Shown here: positions 35,404 through 43,995 of the stretch, one piece after another
Layout: each line of letters opens with the position of its first letter
Position numbering within the stretch: the first letter of the stretch is position 1
Assembly: GCA_947487895.1 (NCBI GenBank)
Contig: CANKYF010000010.1
Coordinates: 1-64,000 of the forward strand
Origin: an uncultured Flavobacteriaceae bacterium
Lineage (GTDB): Bacteria; Bacteroidota; Bacteroidia; Flavobacteriales; Flavobacteriaceae
DNA length: 64,000 nt
Direction: 5' to 3'
Notes under the pieces: generated by a model
Seen by the model: the letters and a program-made list of their open reading frames with translations, nothing else
The model's database searches: none
What the model was told of the DNA's origin: nothing
Position numbers and translations under genes: made by a program

Positions 35404-36366
35404 TTATTCATTTACAAAAATATGATTTGTAAACAAAGTATGAGGAGCACTTACCAAATTAATATCGAACTTTAAGGAAGGTTCAACTCTTGAACTAGCA
35501 TTATGAATCCTAAAAGAGATTTGCCAACCTTCATTTAATGAAACTAGTAAAGTAGTAGTTGAGTTTTCTTGGTAAACAATTTCTATTAACCTCGTTGGTA
35601 ATTTCAATTTAGGGATCTTTGCTTTTGGCTTAATTTTCTCAAATGGTAAGTTCAGAGTTCCATGCAAATTGTAAACTTGTATTTCAACTTTCTTTTTACC
35701 TTTAATTACCTTGTAAAAATCTTTATTACCAATCAAATATTGAACTAGATTTTCCGCCACAATATTCGGGTTTTCTTTATCCAATCGAAGTAACTCTTTC
35801 CTAAACGCATCTAAAATTGGAATATACACGACTTGATGCATATTTTCAATTGAAGTCCATTTAGTAGATTTGTCTTTTACTCTCATTTCTGTGAGCATAT
35901 CAAAGATTGGTTTAATTTCTTTGAAATAACTTTTTGCGCAAGGAATATCTAACCATTTTTCTCCAAAGTCAATTTTTTGCGATAATCTTGAATGCTTGAC
36001 CGCTCTATGATTATTCTTAGCAGAAATCCCTATTTCCCATTTTTGTAAAGAACGTATAATTAAAACATCCCGAACATCTCCTGTTTGACCAACTTGATCG
36101 CTAACAAGTTCTAAAGCAAGAATATCATCTTTATTTATTCCATTCGACAGTCTCGGTTCTATATCAATTAAAAAATTTATTGCAGCACTTGCAGTAATCC
36201 TAAATGTGTCCTGTTCAATCTCACTAAAACTATCAAAAAAACCTTTCGCTGTTGCGTAAGGTTCGTTCACCGTTATAGAAACACTAGTAATATTTTTTAA
36301 GCGTTCATAAAATTCAAACAGTAACGCATATTCAAATGCTTTACCATTAATAGTTTGGCTTGCCAT
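35404..36366 (-). CDS. HaeIII-family type II restriction endonuclease
   Basis: A 320-residue protein of the HaeIII endonuclease family (length normal for the family). The N terminus NGKAFEYALLFEFYERL and the catalytic region GQTGDVRDVLIIRSLQKWEIGISAKNNHRAVKHSRLS (about 92-128, PD-(D/E)xK-type Asp and ExGxSxK residues; given here as positions 92-111 and 112-128) are typical. It follows the methyltransferase by 3 bp. By analogy with its partner it may cut GGCC, but that depends on the target domain. It ends the three-gene operon. Confidence 0.85.
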   Translation of the reverse strand: MASQTINGKAFEYALLFEFYERLKNITSVSITVNEPYATAKGFFDSFSEIEQDTFRITASAAINFLIDIEPRLSNGINKDDILALELVSDQVGQTGDVRDVLIIRSLQKWEIGISAKNNHRAVKHSRLSQKIDFGEKWLDIPCAKSYFKEIKPIFDMLTEMRVKDKSTKWTSIENMHQVVYIPILDAFRKELLRLDKENPNIVAENLVQYLIGNKDFYKVIKGKKKVEIQVYNLHGTLNLPFEKIKPKAKIPKLKLPTRLIEIVYQENSTTTLLVSLNEGWQISFRIHNASSRVEPSLKFDINLVSAPHTLFTNHIFVNE

Positions 36367-36369
36367 AAA

Positions 36370-37410
36370 TTATGAAAATGTATTTTCTAATTCTAATTTC
36401 TTATTAGTCCTTTTTGTTTTCTTTTCTGCATTCTCAATTTGGGACTTAATACTTATAGCAATATGTTTTGCAAGATTAATAGGGACAGCATTTCCAATCA
36501 TTTTGTATCCTGCAGAAATATTGTTATAATGAAAAATAAAGTCATTTGGAAAGGTTTGAATTCTTGCACATTCTCTCACGCTCAATCTACGATACAAATC
36601 TTCCTTTCCTGGTACAAAAACTCTAATATTTTGTTCAATGAATTTCATCTTAGGTGCTTGAGGATGAAGAGGTGCGTGCCTTCCTCCTGCCTGAATAGTA
36701 AAAGATTGTTCGTCCCAACTTCTTACTCTATTTCTTGACATAAACATTGAAGAAAAACCTCCAATCATATATTCGTGATTTGGGACTTCACAGTTTTCTT
36801 TATTTGTCTTATTACCTTCCTTTGCAGGCACAACAGTATTCTTTAAATCACCTATTGCTTGTTCTAGAGTTACCTTTTCTTTTAATGCTTGGGGAAACTC
36901 AAATGCGAAATCAAGGTCTTCACGAATACCAACAAAAAACACTCTCTTTCTATCTTGAGGAACATCGAAATCTGATGCATTTAATAATTTAAATGATAGT
37001 TTATATCCAGCATTTTTAAACATTCTCATAATGTTCTTTAAAGCTTCTGAATGTCTTTCTAAAAGCATTCCACTAACGTTTTCAGCGAGAAAAAACTTTG
37101 GTTGTTTTACATCTAGAATTCTAATAAAATCATAAAATAATTGTCCTCGTTTGTCATTAATTCCGCGTAAAGAACCCGCTTCACTCCAGCTTTGACAAGG
37201 TGGTCCACCAATTATTCCGTCACATTCAGGAACTTGATCTGATTCTATATTTACAATACTTCTTCGGTCTAATATTGTGTTTTTATGATTCTTCTCATAG
37301 GTTTCCCAAATTTCTTTATCATATTCGTTTGCCCAAATGACATTAAATCCAGCTTGCTGAAATCCCAAATCAAGTCCCCCTGCTCCTGCAAAAAATGATA
37401 CTAAGTTCAT
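36370..37410 (-). CDS. DNA (cytosine-5) methyltransferase, M.HaeIII-like
   Basis: All C5-methyltransferase motifs are in order: [13 protein letters not shown] (6-17), [15 protein letters not shown] (catalytic Cys72), VI AENV (109-112), [15 protein letters not shown] (151-161), the target region around [20 protein letters not shown] (211-230), [12 protein letters not shown] (276-285) and [11 protein letters not shown] (301-310). From memory it follows M.HaeIII closely along its length, including in the target region, so GGCC is a fair guess. Its ATG overlaps the regulator stop by 4 bp. Confidence 0.93.
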   Translation of the reverse strand: MNLVSFFAGAGGLDLGFQQAGFNVIWANEYDKEIWETYEKNHKNTILDRRSIVNIESDQVPECDGIIGGPPCQSWSEAGSLRGINDKRGQLFYDFIRILDVKQPKFFLAENVSGMLLERHSEALKNIMRMFKNAGYKLSFKLLNASDFDVPQDRKRVFFVGIREDLDFAFEFPQALKEKVTLEQAIGDLKNTVVPAKEGNKTNKENCEVPNHEYMIGGFSSMFMSRNRVRSWDEQSFTIQAGGRHAPLHPQAPKMKFIEQNIRVFVPGKEDLYRRLSVRECARIQTFPNDFIFHYNNISAGYKMIGNAVPINLAKHIAISIKSQIENAEKKTKRTNKKLELENTFS

Positions 37411-37721
37411 ATTGTTTTTTCTTTTATAGTTCTTCTATATTCCGCTTTTTCTTCTGCTACTTTTAATAACTCTTTTGTACAGTTTAATTCATATATATGC
37501 TTTCCTAATTGATCAGTAATATACTCTTTTTGAAGCTCACTAAATTTTAAACCAAAAACTTTAGCCAAAATAGGCAATCTCTTTTGATCAAAATCTCTTT
37601 TATTATTCTCCATTTTACTTAAATTGGCAGAATCTAAATTTAGTTTAGCAGCCAACTGTGTAAGGGTTAACCCTTTTTTAGTTCTTAAATCTCTTATATA
37701 TTCTCCGAATGTTGTCTTCAT
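37407..37721 (-). CDS. XRE-family regulator of the restriction-modification operon
   Basis: A 104-residue HTH protein: [20 protein letters not shown] and [20 protein letters not shown] (about 4-45), with a C-terminal helical extension (about 70-104) that classical 80-residue C-proteins lack. I chose ATG 37721 because a longer frame (from 37781) would run through the operator and promoter. It is the first gene of the operon and a perfect inverted repeat lies 6-22 bp upstream. It likely controls its own transcription and that of the methylase and nuclease. Confidence 0.85.
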   Translation of the reverse strand: MKTTFGEYIRDLRTKKGLTLTQLAAKLNLDSANLSKMENNKRDFDQKRLPILAKVFGLKFSELQKEYITDQLGKHIYELNCTKELLKVAEEKAEYRRTIKEKTI

Positions 37722-37726
37722 TAGAC

Positions 37727-37748
37727 TTGTCAAGTTTTGACAAAAATA
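37727..37748 (-). promoter_or_regulatory. Operator and -7 box of the restriction-modification operon
   Basis: TTGTCAA-GTT-TTGACAA (37727-37743) is a perfect 7-bp inverted repeat with a 3-bp spacer. On the minus strand it overlaps the end of TATTTTTG (37741-37748), a match to the Bacteroidota TAnnTTTG box. A dimer bound there would cover the transcription start, only about 12 nt from the ATG, so the message would be almost leaderless. No clear -33 TTG was found. Confidence 0.65.
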
Positions 37749-37807
37749 AACAAATTTGAATAAATAAAAAACCCTTCCCAATCAAGAAAAGAGCTTTTTA
37801 TTTGCAT

Positions 37808-37940
37808 CGTCACTTCGAGTGAAATTCTGAAAGAATTTAGCACTTCGACTAAGCTCAGCAGAACTATCGAGAAGTTATATCAAAATTTACTTGTTTTCGA
37901 TACAATTTCAATTAAAAAATTGAAATCACTCAAACTGACG
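37808..37940. repeat. Palindromic element A, copy 2
   Basis: A 133-bp relative of 34479-34587, starting CGTCACTTCGAGTGAAATTC and ending with the imperfect inverse GAAATCACTCAAACTGACG. Internal CTATCGAGAAGT and TTTTCGATACAATTT repeat the core of copy 1. It lies just upstream of the restriction-modification promoter and just downstream of pntB. Confidence 0.65.
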
Positions 37941-37950
37941 TAAATTTCAC

Positions 37951-39342
37951 CTACATCCCCTTCAACTCAGAAACCAAATCTGTCAAAGCAGCTTTAGCAT
38001 CTCCAAATAACATTGAGGTTTTAGAGTTATAGAATAATTCGTTTTCAATACCAGCATAACCCGCTTTCATGCTTCGTTTGTTAACAACAATATGTTTGGC
38101 ATTTTCTACATCTAAAATTGGCATTCCGTAAATTGGACTAGATGGATCATTATGTGCCGCAGGATTCACAACATCATTAGCTCCAACTACTAATACAACA
38201 TCTGCATTATTAAATTGTGGATTGATATCATCCATTTCCACTAGCATATCATATTCAACATTAGATTCAGCTAACAATACATTCATATGCCCTGGCATAC
38301 GTCCTGCTACTGGATGAATTGCATATTTTACATTCACACCTTTACCTGTTAATATTTCTTCTAATTCATGAATTACGTGTTGCGCTTGTGCTACTGCTAG
38401 TCCATATCCTGGAACTATAATAACATTAGTGGCATAATTCATCATAATGGCGGTATCACTGGCTGTGGTTGTTTTAATAGTACCTAATGTTTTATTAACA
38501 CCTTCTGGACCACTAGCACTAGCAGAAAACGATCCAAAAATAACAGACGCTAAGGTTCTATTCATGGCTTTACACATAGCTACTGTTAAAATAATACCTG
38601 CAGATCCTACTAGAATACCACCTACTAACATCACCATATTATCATACAACACACCAGTAATGGCAGCTGCAATACCCGTTAATGAGTTTAATAAAGAAAT
38701 TACCACAGGCATATCAGCACCACCAATAGGCATCACAAACAAAATACCGTACACCAATCCGCCTACTAGTAAAGCATACAGCAATACAGGTGTGTCAATA
38801 CTACCTGCAGTCATATAAGCAGCTAAGCCAATAACAGCAATAATAAAAACATTATTGATGATATTATACTGCGGAATTTTAATGACACTTTTTACTTTTC
38901 CGTTAAGTTTTCCCCAAGCCATTAAACTACCAGAGAAAGTAATTGCTCCAATAATAACTGCTGATAGAACAGTAATTACCATAGAAGCACTAGTTGCTTG
39001 AATATCTGCATTTCCAAACTCCACAATTCCAATTAAAGCTGCACTAGCCCCACCAAAACCATTAAATAACGATACTAGTTCTGGCATTTTAGTCATTTCA
39101 ACTTTAACTGCAATCAACCACCCTATAATAGCACCAACTAGTATAGCAATACCAATTAATGCATAAATAATGGTTGGTACTTCTAAATCATGAATAAAAA
39201 TAGTTCCTACAATAGCTAACCCCATACCGGCAGCAGCTATTAAATTACCAGACTTAGCAGTGTCTGGATGTCCTAATCGTTTTAAGCCAACAATAAACGT
39301 AACTGTGGCTATTAGATATATAATACTTAAAGCTACACTCAT
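37951..39342 (-). CDS. pntB: NAD(P) transhydrogenase subunit beta
   Basis: A 463-residue protein with about eight membrane helices (domain II) and a C-terminal NADP-binding domain III (about 290-463) with IVPGYGLAVAQAQH, GRMPGHMNVLLAE, EMDDINPQF, VVLVVGANDVVNPAA and IVVNKRSMKAGYAGIEN. With PntA it couples hydride transfer from NADH to NADP with proton movement across the inner membrane. Start overlaps the stop of the small alpha subunit by one base. Confidence 0.95.
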   Translation of the reverse strand: MSVALSIIYLIATVTFIVGLKRLGHPDTAKSGNLIAAAGMGLAIVGTIFIHDLEVPTIIYALIGIAILVGAIIGWLIAVKVEMTKMPELVSLFNGFGGASAALIGIVEFGNADIQATSASMVITVLSAVIIGAITFSGSLMAWGKLNGKVKSVIKIPQYNIINNVFIIAVIGLAAYMTAGSIDTPVLLYALLVGGLVYGILFVMPIGGADMPVVISLLNSLTGIAAAITGVLYDNMVMLVGGILVGSAGIILTVAMCKAMNRTLASVIFGSFSASASGPEGVNKTLGTIKTTTASDTAIMMNYATNVIIVPGYGLAVAQAQHVIHELEEILTGKGVNVKYAIHPVAGRMPGHMNVLLAESNVEYDMLVEMDDINPQFNNADVVLVVGANDVVNPAAHNDPSSPIYGMPILDVENAKHIVVNKRSMKAGYAGIENELFYNSKTSMLFGDAKAALTDLVSELKGM

Positions 39343-39650
39343 TATTTCTTCTTTTTAAACATTTCTAACATTCTGTTGGTAACAGCAAAACCACCAACAA
39401 CATTTAAAATTCCTAAAACTACCGCCACAAAACCAAGCGCTAAGGCGAGATAGTCTGTAGGGTTTGAATGTAACATTACTAATATAGCACCTACTATTAC
39501 CACGCCACTTAAGGCATTGGCTCCAGACATTAATGGTGTATGTAATACCGCCGGAATGCTTTTTATAAGCTCTACTCCAACAAAAGTTGCTAAAATAATG
39601 ATGTAAACAATCTGTAGATTGTTATTTATAAATTCTATAATTTGTTGCAT
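39342..39650 (-). CDS. pntA2: NAD(P) transhydrogenase alpha subunit, membrane part
   Basis: A 102-residue protein with three or four membrane helices, including PLMSGANALSGVVIVGAILV and LGFVAVVLGILNVVGGFAVTNRMLEMF. It corresponds to the C-terminal domain of one-piece PntA. The alpha subunit is thus split in two, as in several bacteria. It lies 5 bp after the NAD-binding subunit gene and overlaps pntB by one base. Confidence 0.93.
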   Translation of the reverse strand: MQQIIEFINNNLQIVYIIILATFVGVELIKSIPAVLHTPLMSGANALSGVVIVGAILVMLHSNPTDYLALALGFVAVVLGILNVVGGFAVTNRMLEMFKKKK

Positions 39651-39655
39651 TTTGG

Positions 39656-40756
39656 TTAGTTTTTACGTTGAATACCGTCTTGTACAATTAGGGTTTCATC
39701 AGTGATTTCTTCTTCTAAATCCCATTTAAAATTTAAGTCTTCTGTTAAATGTGTAATGAAATTATACATGTTTTTTGCATACAATTCACTAGCATTTGTA
39801 GAGACACTTTCTGGTGAAATGGTTGTTCCTATAACCTTTACACCATTTACAACAACGGTTTCATTGAGTTTACTAACCTCACAATTACCTCCTTGAGACG
39901 CAGCTAAATCTATAATAACTGCTCCATTTTTCATTTGTTTTACTTGTTCTTCAGTAATTAAAAGCGGTGCTTTTCTTCCTGGAACATTAGCCGTGGTAAT
40001 GACTAAATCTGCTTTAAATAAAGACGTATCAACGGCTTCTTTTTGCCTTCTCTTATAGTCTTCTGAAGCTTCTTTAGCATAGCCTCCTTCAGATTCTTCA
40101 CCTGCATTATCTACAGAAATAAACTTAGCCCCTAAAGACTCAGCTTGTTCTTTGGTTTCTGTTCTAATATCGGTCGCCTCAACAACTGCTCCTAAACGTT
40201 TAGCTGTAGCTATAGCTTGTAAACCAGCAACACCAACACCATAAATTAATACTCTGGATGGTGTTATGGTTCCTGCAGCTGTCATCATTAAAGGAAATAT
40301 TTTAGTCATTTCATAAGCGCCTAAAATAACTGCTTTATAACCTGCTAAGTTGTTTTGAGAACTTAACACATCCATATCTTGCGCTCTTGAGATACGAGGC
40401 ATTGCATCCATAGAAAATGCCGTGGCACCTTTGTCTGAAATAGCTTTGATTAATTCTGGGCTAGATTTGTGATACAATTGACTCATTAAAACATGACGCT
40501 TATGCACTAGTTCTAAGTCGTCTTCATCAAACGGATTGATTTTAACAAGTACTTGTGCTTCATCAAAAATGTCGCTTCTTGAAGAAATAGTTGCTCCAGA
40601 TTTTTCATAATCTGAATCTTCATACATTGAATTTACTCCCGCTCCTTCTTCAACACAAATCTCAAACCCTTTCTCTACCAGTTTTTGGGTAATCAAAGGA
40701 GACAATGCGACTCGCCGTTCGCCGTTCTGCGACTCTTTTAGTATTCCTATTTTCAT
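39656..40756 (-). CDS. pntA1: NAD(P) transhydrogenase alpha subunit, NAD-binding part
   Basis: A 366-residue domain I subunit of the alanine dehydrogenase/PntA family. Features are GILKESQNGERRVALSP (about 3-19), SRAQDMDVLSSQNNLAGYKAV (about 122-142), the Rossmann motif VLIYGVGVAGLQAIATAKRLGA (about 168-189) and RKAPLLITEEQV. It is the first gene of the operon pntA1-pntA2-pntB. It is cytosolic and binds NAD(H). Confidence 0.94.
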   Translation of the reverse strand: MKIGILKESQNGERRVALSPLITQKLVEKGFEICVEEGAGVNSMYEDSDYEKSGATISSRSDIFDEAQVLVKINPFDEDDLELVHKRHVLMSQLYHKSSPELIKAISDKGATAFSMDAMPRISRAQDMDVLSSQNNLAGYKAVILGAYEMTKIFPLMMTAAGTITPSRVLIYGVGVAGLQAIATAKRLGAVVEATDIRTETKEQAESLGAKFISVDNAGEESEGGYAKEASEDYKRRQKEAVDTSLFKADLVITTANVPGRKAPLLITEEQVKQMKNGAVIIDLAASQGGNCEVSKLNETVVVNGVKVIGTTISPESVSTNASELYAKNMYNFITHLTEDLNFKWDLEEEITDETLIVQDGIQRKN

Positions 40757-40950
40757 ATTTATAATTGGTTAGTTAGTTTCTCAAATTTTCAAAAATAATA
40801 AGCTCTTTTTACATTACCTCATTTTACAGCTTACAAAATCTATTTGCCCCTTAACAAAAAATTCACAGCACCTCTTTCAACAATTTACAGCATGAATTCA
40901 TTCTCACATTACACCTTTTATCTACATAAAAATATATAATACTTTTTCTA

Positions 40951-41730
40951 CTATTTATCCATACCAATGTTTAAAAGCATTTCAGAAAGTTCTTTAGGCG
41001 CAGACCATTGTGCATTATGATCTGCAGTAATGTTTAACACAGGCCAACCTTTGTTTTTTGCTCGTTTAGCCTGAGATGCAAACCCATCTTGTTCTGACGT
41101 TTTTCCTTCTTCAACAGTTAAAATATATGTGGTAGCTATATTTAGCCTATTAGGGTTTTTTAAAGTAATTGGATCTGTCCAAGTTTTTAACGAATGTGGC
41201 ACATCTGTTGGCGGTTTAGCATCTTCACTTACCCATTGCGGAATTAAAAAACCATTTTCAACTTTAAGACCTTCTAATGAGCCATTTGTAAAAATAGACA
41301 ATCCACTTTCTCCATGTTCTGGTACTGCTGCATCTAAATACACTAATTTACCAATTCGTTCAGGTATTTTATCTGCAACACCTGTTACCACCATACCTCC
41401 ATAACTATGCCCTACCAAAATGATGTCATGCAAATCTTCATAAAGTATTGTATTTACAATATCCATGATATGAGTGTCTAATCCAACAGTGTTAGACGCT
41501 AAATGAGCTCGTTCTCCTTGACCTGTTAACGTTGGTCTATAGACTATGGCTTTTTTACTAGTCATCAAAGAATCAACTTCTTTGAAAGCCCATCCTCCAC
41601 CCCATGTACCATGCACAAGTACATAAACAGGTGATTTTTCTTTTTGCTGCGCTTGCAATGGCTGCACAAGAATTATAAATAATAATCCTAGAATACTATT
41701 TCTAACAATATGTTTATTAAAATGTGTCAT
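40951..41730 (-). CDS. Secreted alpha/beta hydrolase
   Basis: A signal peptide (to about residue 27) precedes an alpha/beta-hydrolase domain: VYVLVHGTWGGGWAFKEV (about 36-53), nucleophile elbow GHSYGGMV with Ser about 107, and C-terminal ADHNAQW with the catalytic His about 241. It resembles esterase/salicylate-esterase-like hydrolases (HGTWGGGWAF). It lies 19 bp downstream of the agarase-like gene and is likely co-transcribed with it. The substrate is unknown; carbohydrate-ester cleavage would suit the context. Confidence 0.82.
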   Translation of the reverse strand: MTHFNKHIVRNSILGLLFIILVQPLQAQQKEKSPVYVLVHGTWGGGWAFKEVDSLMTSKKAIVYRPTLTGQGERAHLASNTVGLDTHIMDIVNTILYEDLHDIILVGHSYGGMVVTGVADKIPERIGKLVYLDAAVPEHGESGLSIFTNGSLEGLKVENGFLIPQWVSEDAKPPTDVPHSLKTWTDPITLKNPNRLNIATTYILTVEEGKTSEQDGFASQAKRAKNKGWPVLNITADHNAQWSAPKELSEMLLNIGMDK

Positions 41731-41749
41731 AACTATAAAAGCTTAAAAT

Positions 41750-43858
41750 CTACTTTTTAAAATCATTTCTATAATCATACATACCATAGGTAGTTTCACG
41801 AACTTTGTCTAATAATTCATTATAAGGATTATCACAAATATCAACCAATCCAATATTATAATTTTCTCCATCAAAACGTCCTGTTACAGGTTGATCTATA
41901 TACTGAAACCAATGTGCTCCTACAATTAATGGATTCCTAAGTGCACTTTGAATATATTCTTGATACTTCACACCTCTATCTTCTTGACTTTCTGCTCCTT
42001 TAACCCCTACATGGTAACTTCCTCTATCTAAGGCTCCAAAATGAAATTCCCCAATCATTATTGGTTTATCAACTCCCTTAGGCAAGCCTACATGTTCTAC
42101 ACTAAATTCATATTTGTTAAAGCTCATTATATCCATGTATTTACTTGCAGCTGTTAATACCTCACCGTTATTAGCCCAAGCAAATCGACAACCTAAATAG
42201 TTTTGATTTGGTGCAATTTTGCCTAATTCTTCTTTTAAAGTTCTAAAATATGTATCGGCTATTTTTTCATAAAAAGTAGCAAGGTCTGCATGCGCTTTTT
42301 GATCATCTGGGGTCTTAGTTGTTTTTAATAAATCTTCCCAAGTTTTATGAGTGGTTCCCCAAACGTTGTTTAGAGCTTCTACCGACTTATACTTCTTCTT
42401 TAAATCTTTTACAAATTCTTGTTTTGCAATTTGAGTTTCTGGGCTTTTTAATACACCTAAAGCTAAAGAACCTAAATCTCCCCAAGCCAATTCATTATCA
42501 ACAAAATACCCTATACACCAAGGATCATCAGCTCCAAGTTTTTGAGCTCCCATAGAAATTTTAACAGCTTTTCTAAACGCTGGATCAAAAACATCGTGAA
42601 ACTTACCCCAAAAACCTTTAGAACCTTCAATTTTTGGTGTGTTTCTTATCCAAATTGACCCAACATAAGGTGTTTTTCGTTGTTTGATAACCATTGAATC
42701 TGACACAAACCCAACTGTATTTAATCCCCAATTTTTAAAACGCTTGTGCACCAAATCACTAAATGTATCCGACCAATCTTGTCCATATGTTTTATAAAGA
42801 TTTGCCTCGTAAAAATTATAAGAGGTATATTCTTCCATAGTGCTATAAACACCATGCGAAGCTTTACCTCGCTTATTGTAAAACTTGCCATATACAACAT
42901 CATCCTTACTTGGTAATGTATCAAAATAATGTTCTCTTACAGTAATACCAGTTCGTGGACTTTTGGGAGCTATACAATTCACCCCTGCTGACCAAAACAG
43001 ATAACCTTCAGGATCTACCATCCACCATTTGTCATTGTATTTTTCTGTTCTAAAAAATCCTGTAGCTTTTAGTTTTGGACCGTCTGCCCAACCTCCATAT
43101 TTAGTTCGGTTAGCAGCTCCGTTTTTATGTAAATCAAGGTTTTTAGTGCTTTCTTGAGCACTTTCTTTTAATTCTGAAAGCGAATGTACTTTACCTTTCC
43201 AATCTTTATGCTTATACTGTCCGAACTCATCTACAAAAGGGAAAAAACCAGTAGTATCTCTTTCCGTAAGAATGCCTTCAGCTCTAATATTATCAATAGT
43301 AATTTTATTGGTGGTTACGGCATAACGCGAACCAAATGTTATTTGCTTTATAGCATCTTGGTCTGTTTTTATTTTTCCTGGAATACCACGCATGCCTACC
43401 ACTTCCAATTGAGGTTGATACACCCAAGGAGTCCAAGCTAAATCTACTGTAATGGTTTTCGTTTCACCTGGATATAAATCCACATAATTTGAGCAGTACC
43501 AACGAATTAAACCATCTGGATCATTCCCCACAAACATTTCAGCTTGCATATACGCATCTCCAATATTAGTTACATCTGCCTTAACCTTATGGTATCCTTT
43601 AAGACCCCAAGATGAATCATTAGGTTTTGTTATTTTAATTGTTGGCTTAGTAGCTTTATTACCAGTAGTTAAAATTAATTGTCCATCTTTAAATGTATGT
43701 GAAGCATCTTTTAAGTCATCAACATTTACAAGAGTACTATCAGTAAAATTAAATAATGTGAGTACTTCTGCTTTTTTAGTTTCTACCTGTTCTTTACAAG
43801 ATAAAACTAGTGTTAAACAACATAATAATAGCCAAAGTCTTTTGAGATGAAATGTCAT
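41750..43858 (-). CDS. GH50-like beta-agarase family lipoprotein
   Basis: A 702-residue lipoprotein (lipobox LVLSC, Cys 21). Residues 30-195 form a beta-sandwich, carbohydrate-binding-like region (with MQAEMFVGNDPDGLIRWYCS). The catalytic TIM barrel (about 260-690) has WWMVDPEGYLFWSAGVNC, candidate acid/base Glu456 in YFVDNELAWG and candidate nucleophile Glu604 in MIGEFHFGALDRGSYH. This combination is what I know from GH50 agarases, although GH42-like enzymes share the barrel logic. It would act on galactan (agar) in the periplasm. No other agar-degradation genes are visible. Confidence 0.7.
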   Translation of the reverse strand: MTFHLKRLWLLLCCLTLVLSCKEQVETKKAEVLTLFNFTDSTLVNVDDLKDASHTFKDGQLILTTGNKATKPTIKITKPNDSSWGLKGYHKVKADVTNIGDAYMQAEMFVGNDPDGLIRWYCSNYVDLYPGETKTITVDLAWTPWVYQPQLEVVGMRGIPGKIKTDQDAIKQITFGSRYAVTTNKITIDNIRAEGILTERDTTGFFPFVDEFGQYKHKDWKGKVHSLSELKESAQESTKNLDLHKNGAANRTKYGGWADGPKLKATGFFRTEKYNDKWWMVDPEGYLFWSAGVNCIAPKSPRTGITVREHYFDTLPSKDDVVYGKFYNKRGKASHGVYSTMEEYTSYNFYEANLYKTYGQDWSDTFSDLVHKRFKNWGLNTVGFVSDSMVIKQRKTPYVGSIWIRNTPKIEGSKGFWGKFHDVFDPAFRKAVKISMGAQKLGADDPWCIGYFVDNELAWGDLGSLALGVLKSPETQIAKQEFVKDLKKKYKSVEALNNVWGTTHKTWEDLLKTTKTPDDQKAHADLATFYEKIADTYFRTLKEELGKIAPNQNYLGCRFAWANNGEVLTAASKYMDIMSFNKYEFSVEHVGLPKGVDKPIMIGEFHFGALDRGSYHVGVKGAESQEDRGVKYQEYIQSALRNPLIVGAHWFQYIDQPVTGRFDGENYNIGLVDICDNPYNELLDKVRETTYGMYDYRNDFKK

Positions 43859-43995
43859 AATGTTTTAGTTTATTGGTTTATATTGTTAAAGATATCATCC
43901 ATCAACAAGAACAAAACCACATAAAACTCGATTTATACTATACAGTTACACGCAACTAACTGAAATTTAAACTCTAATTACTCTAGTTTTACTAC

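Noticed and set aside
35404-37410. Depletion of GGCC as evidence for the restriction specificity
   Set aside because: Reading by eye I met well over fifteen GGCC sites in the window, so depletion is not obvious; a proper count against a composition model would be needed.
33852-43858. Defence island or prophage around the restriction genes
   Set aside because: No second defence system, integrase, transposase or phage structural gene is present; the neighbours are housekeeping or envelope genes.
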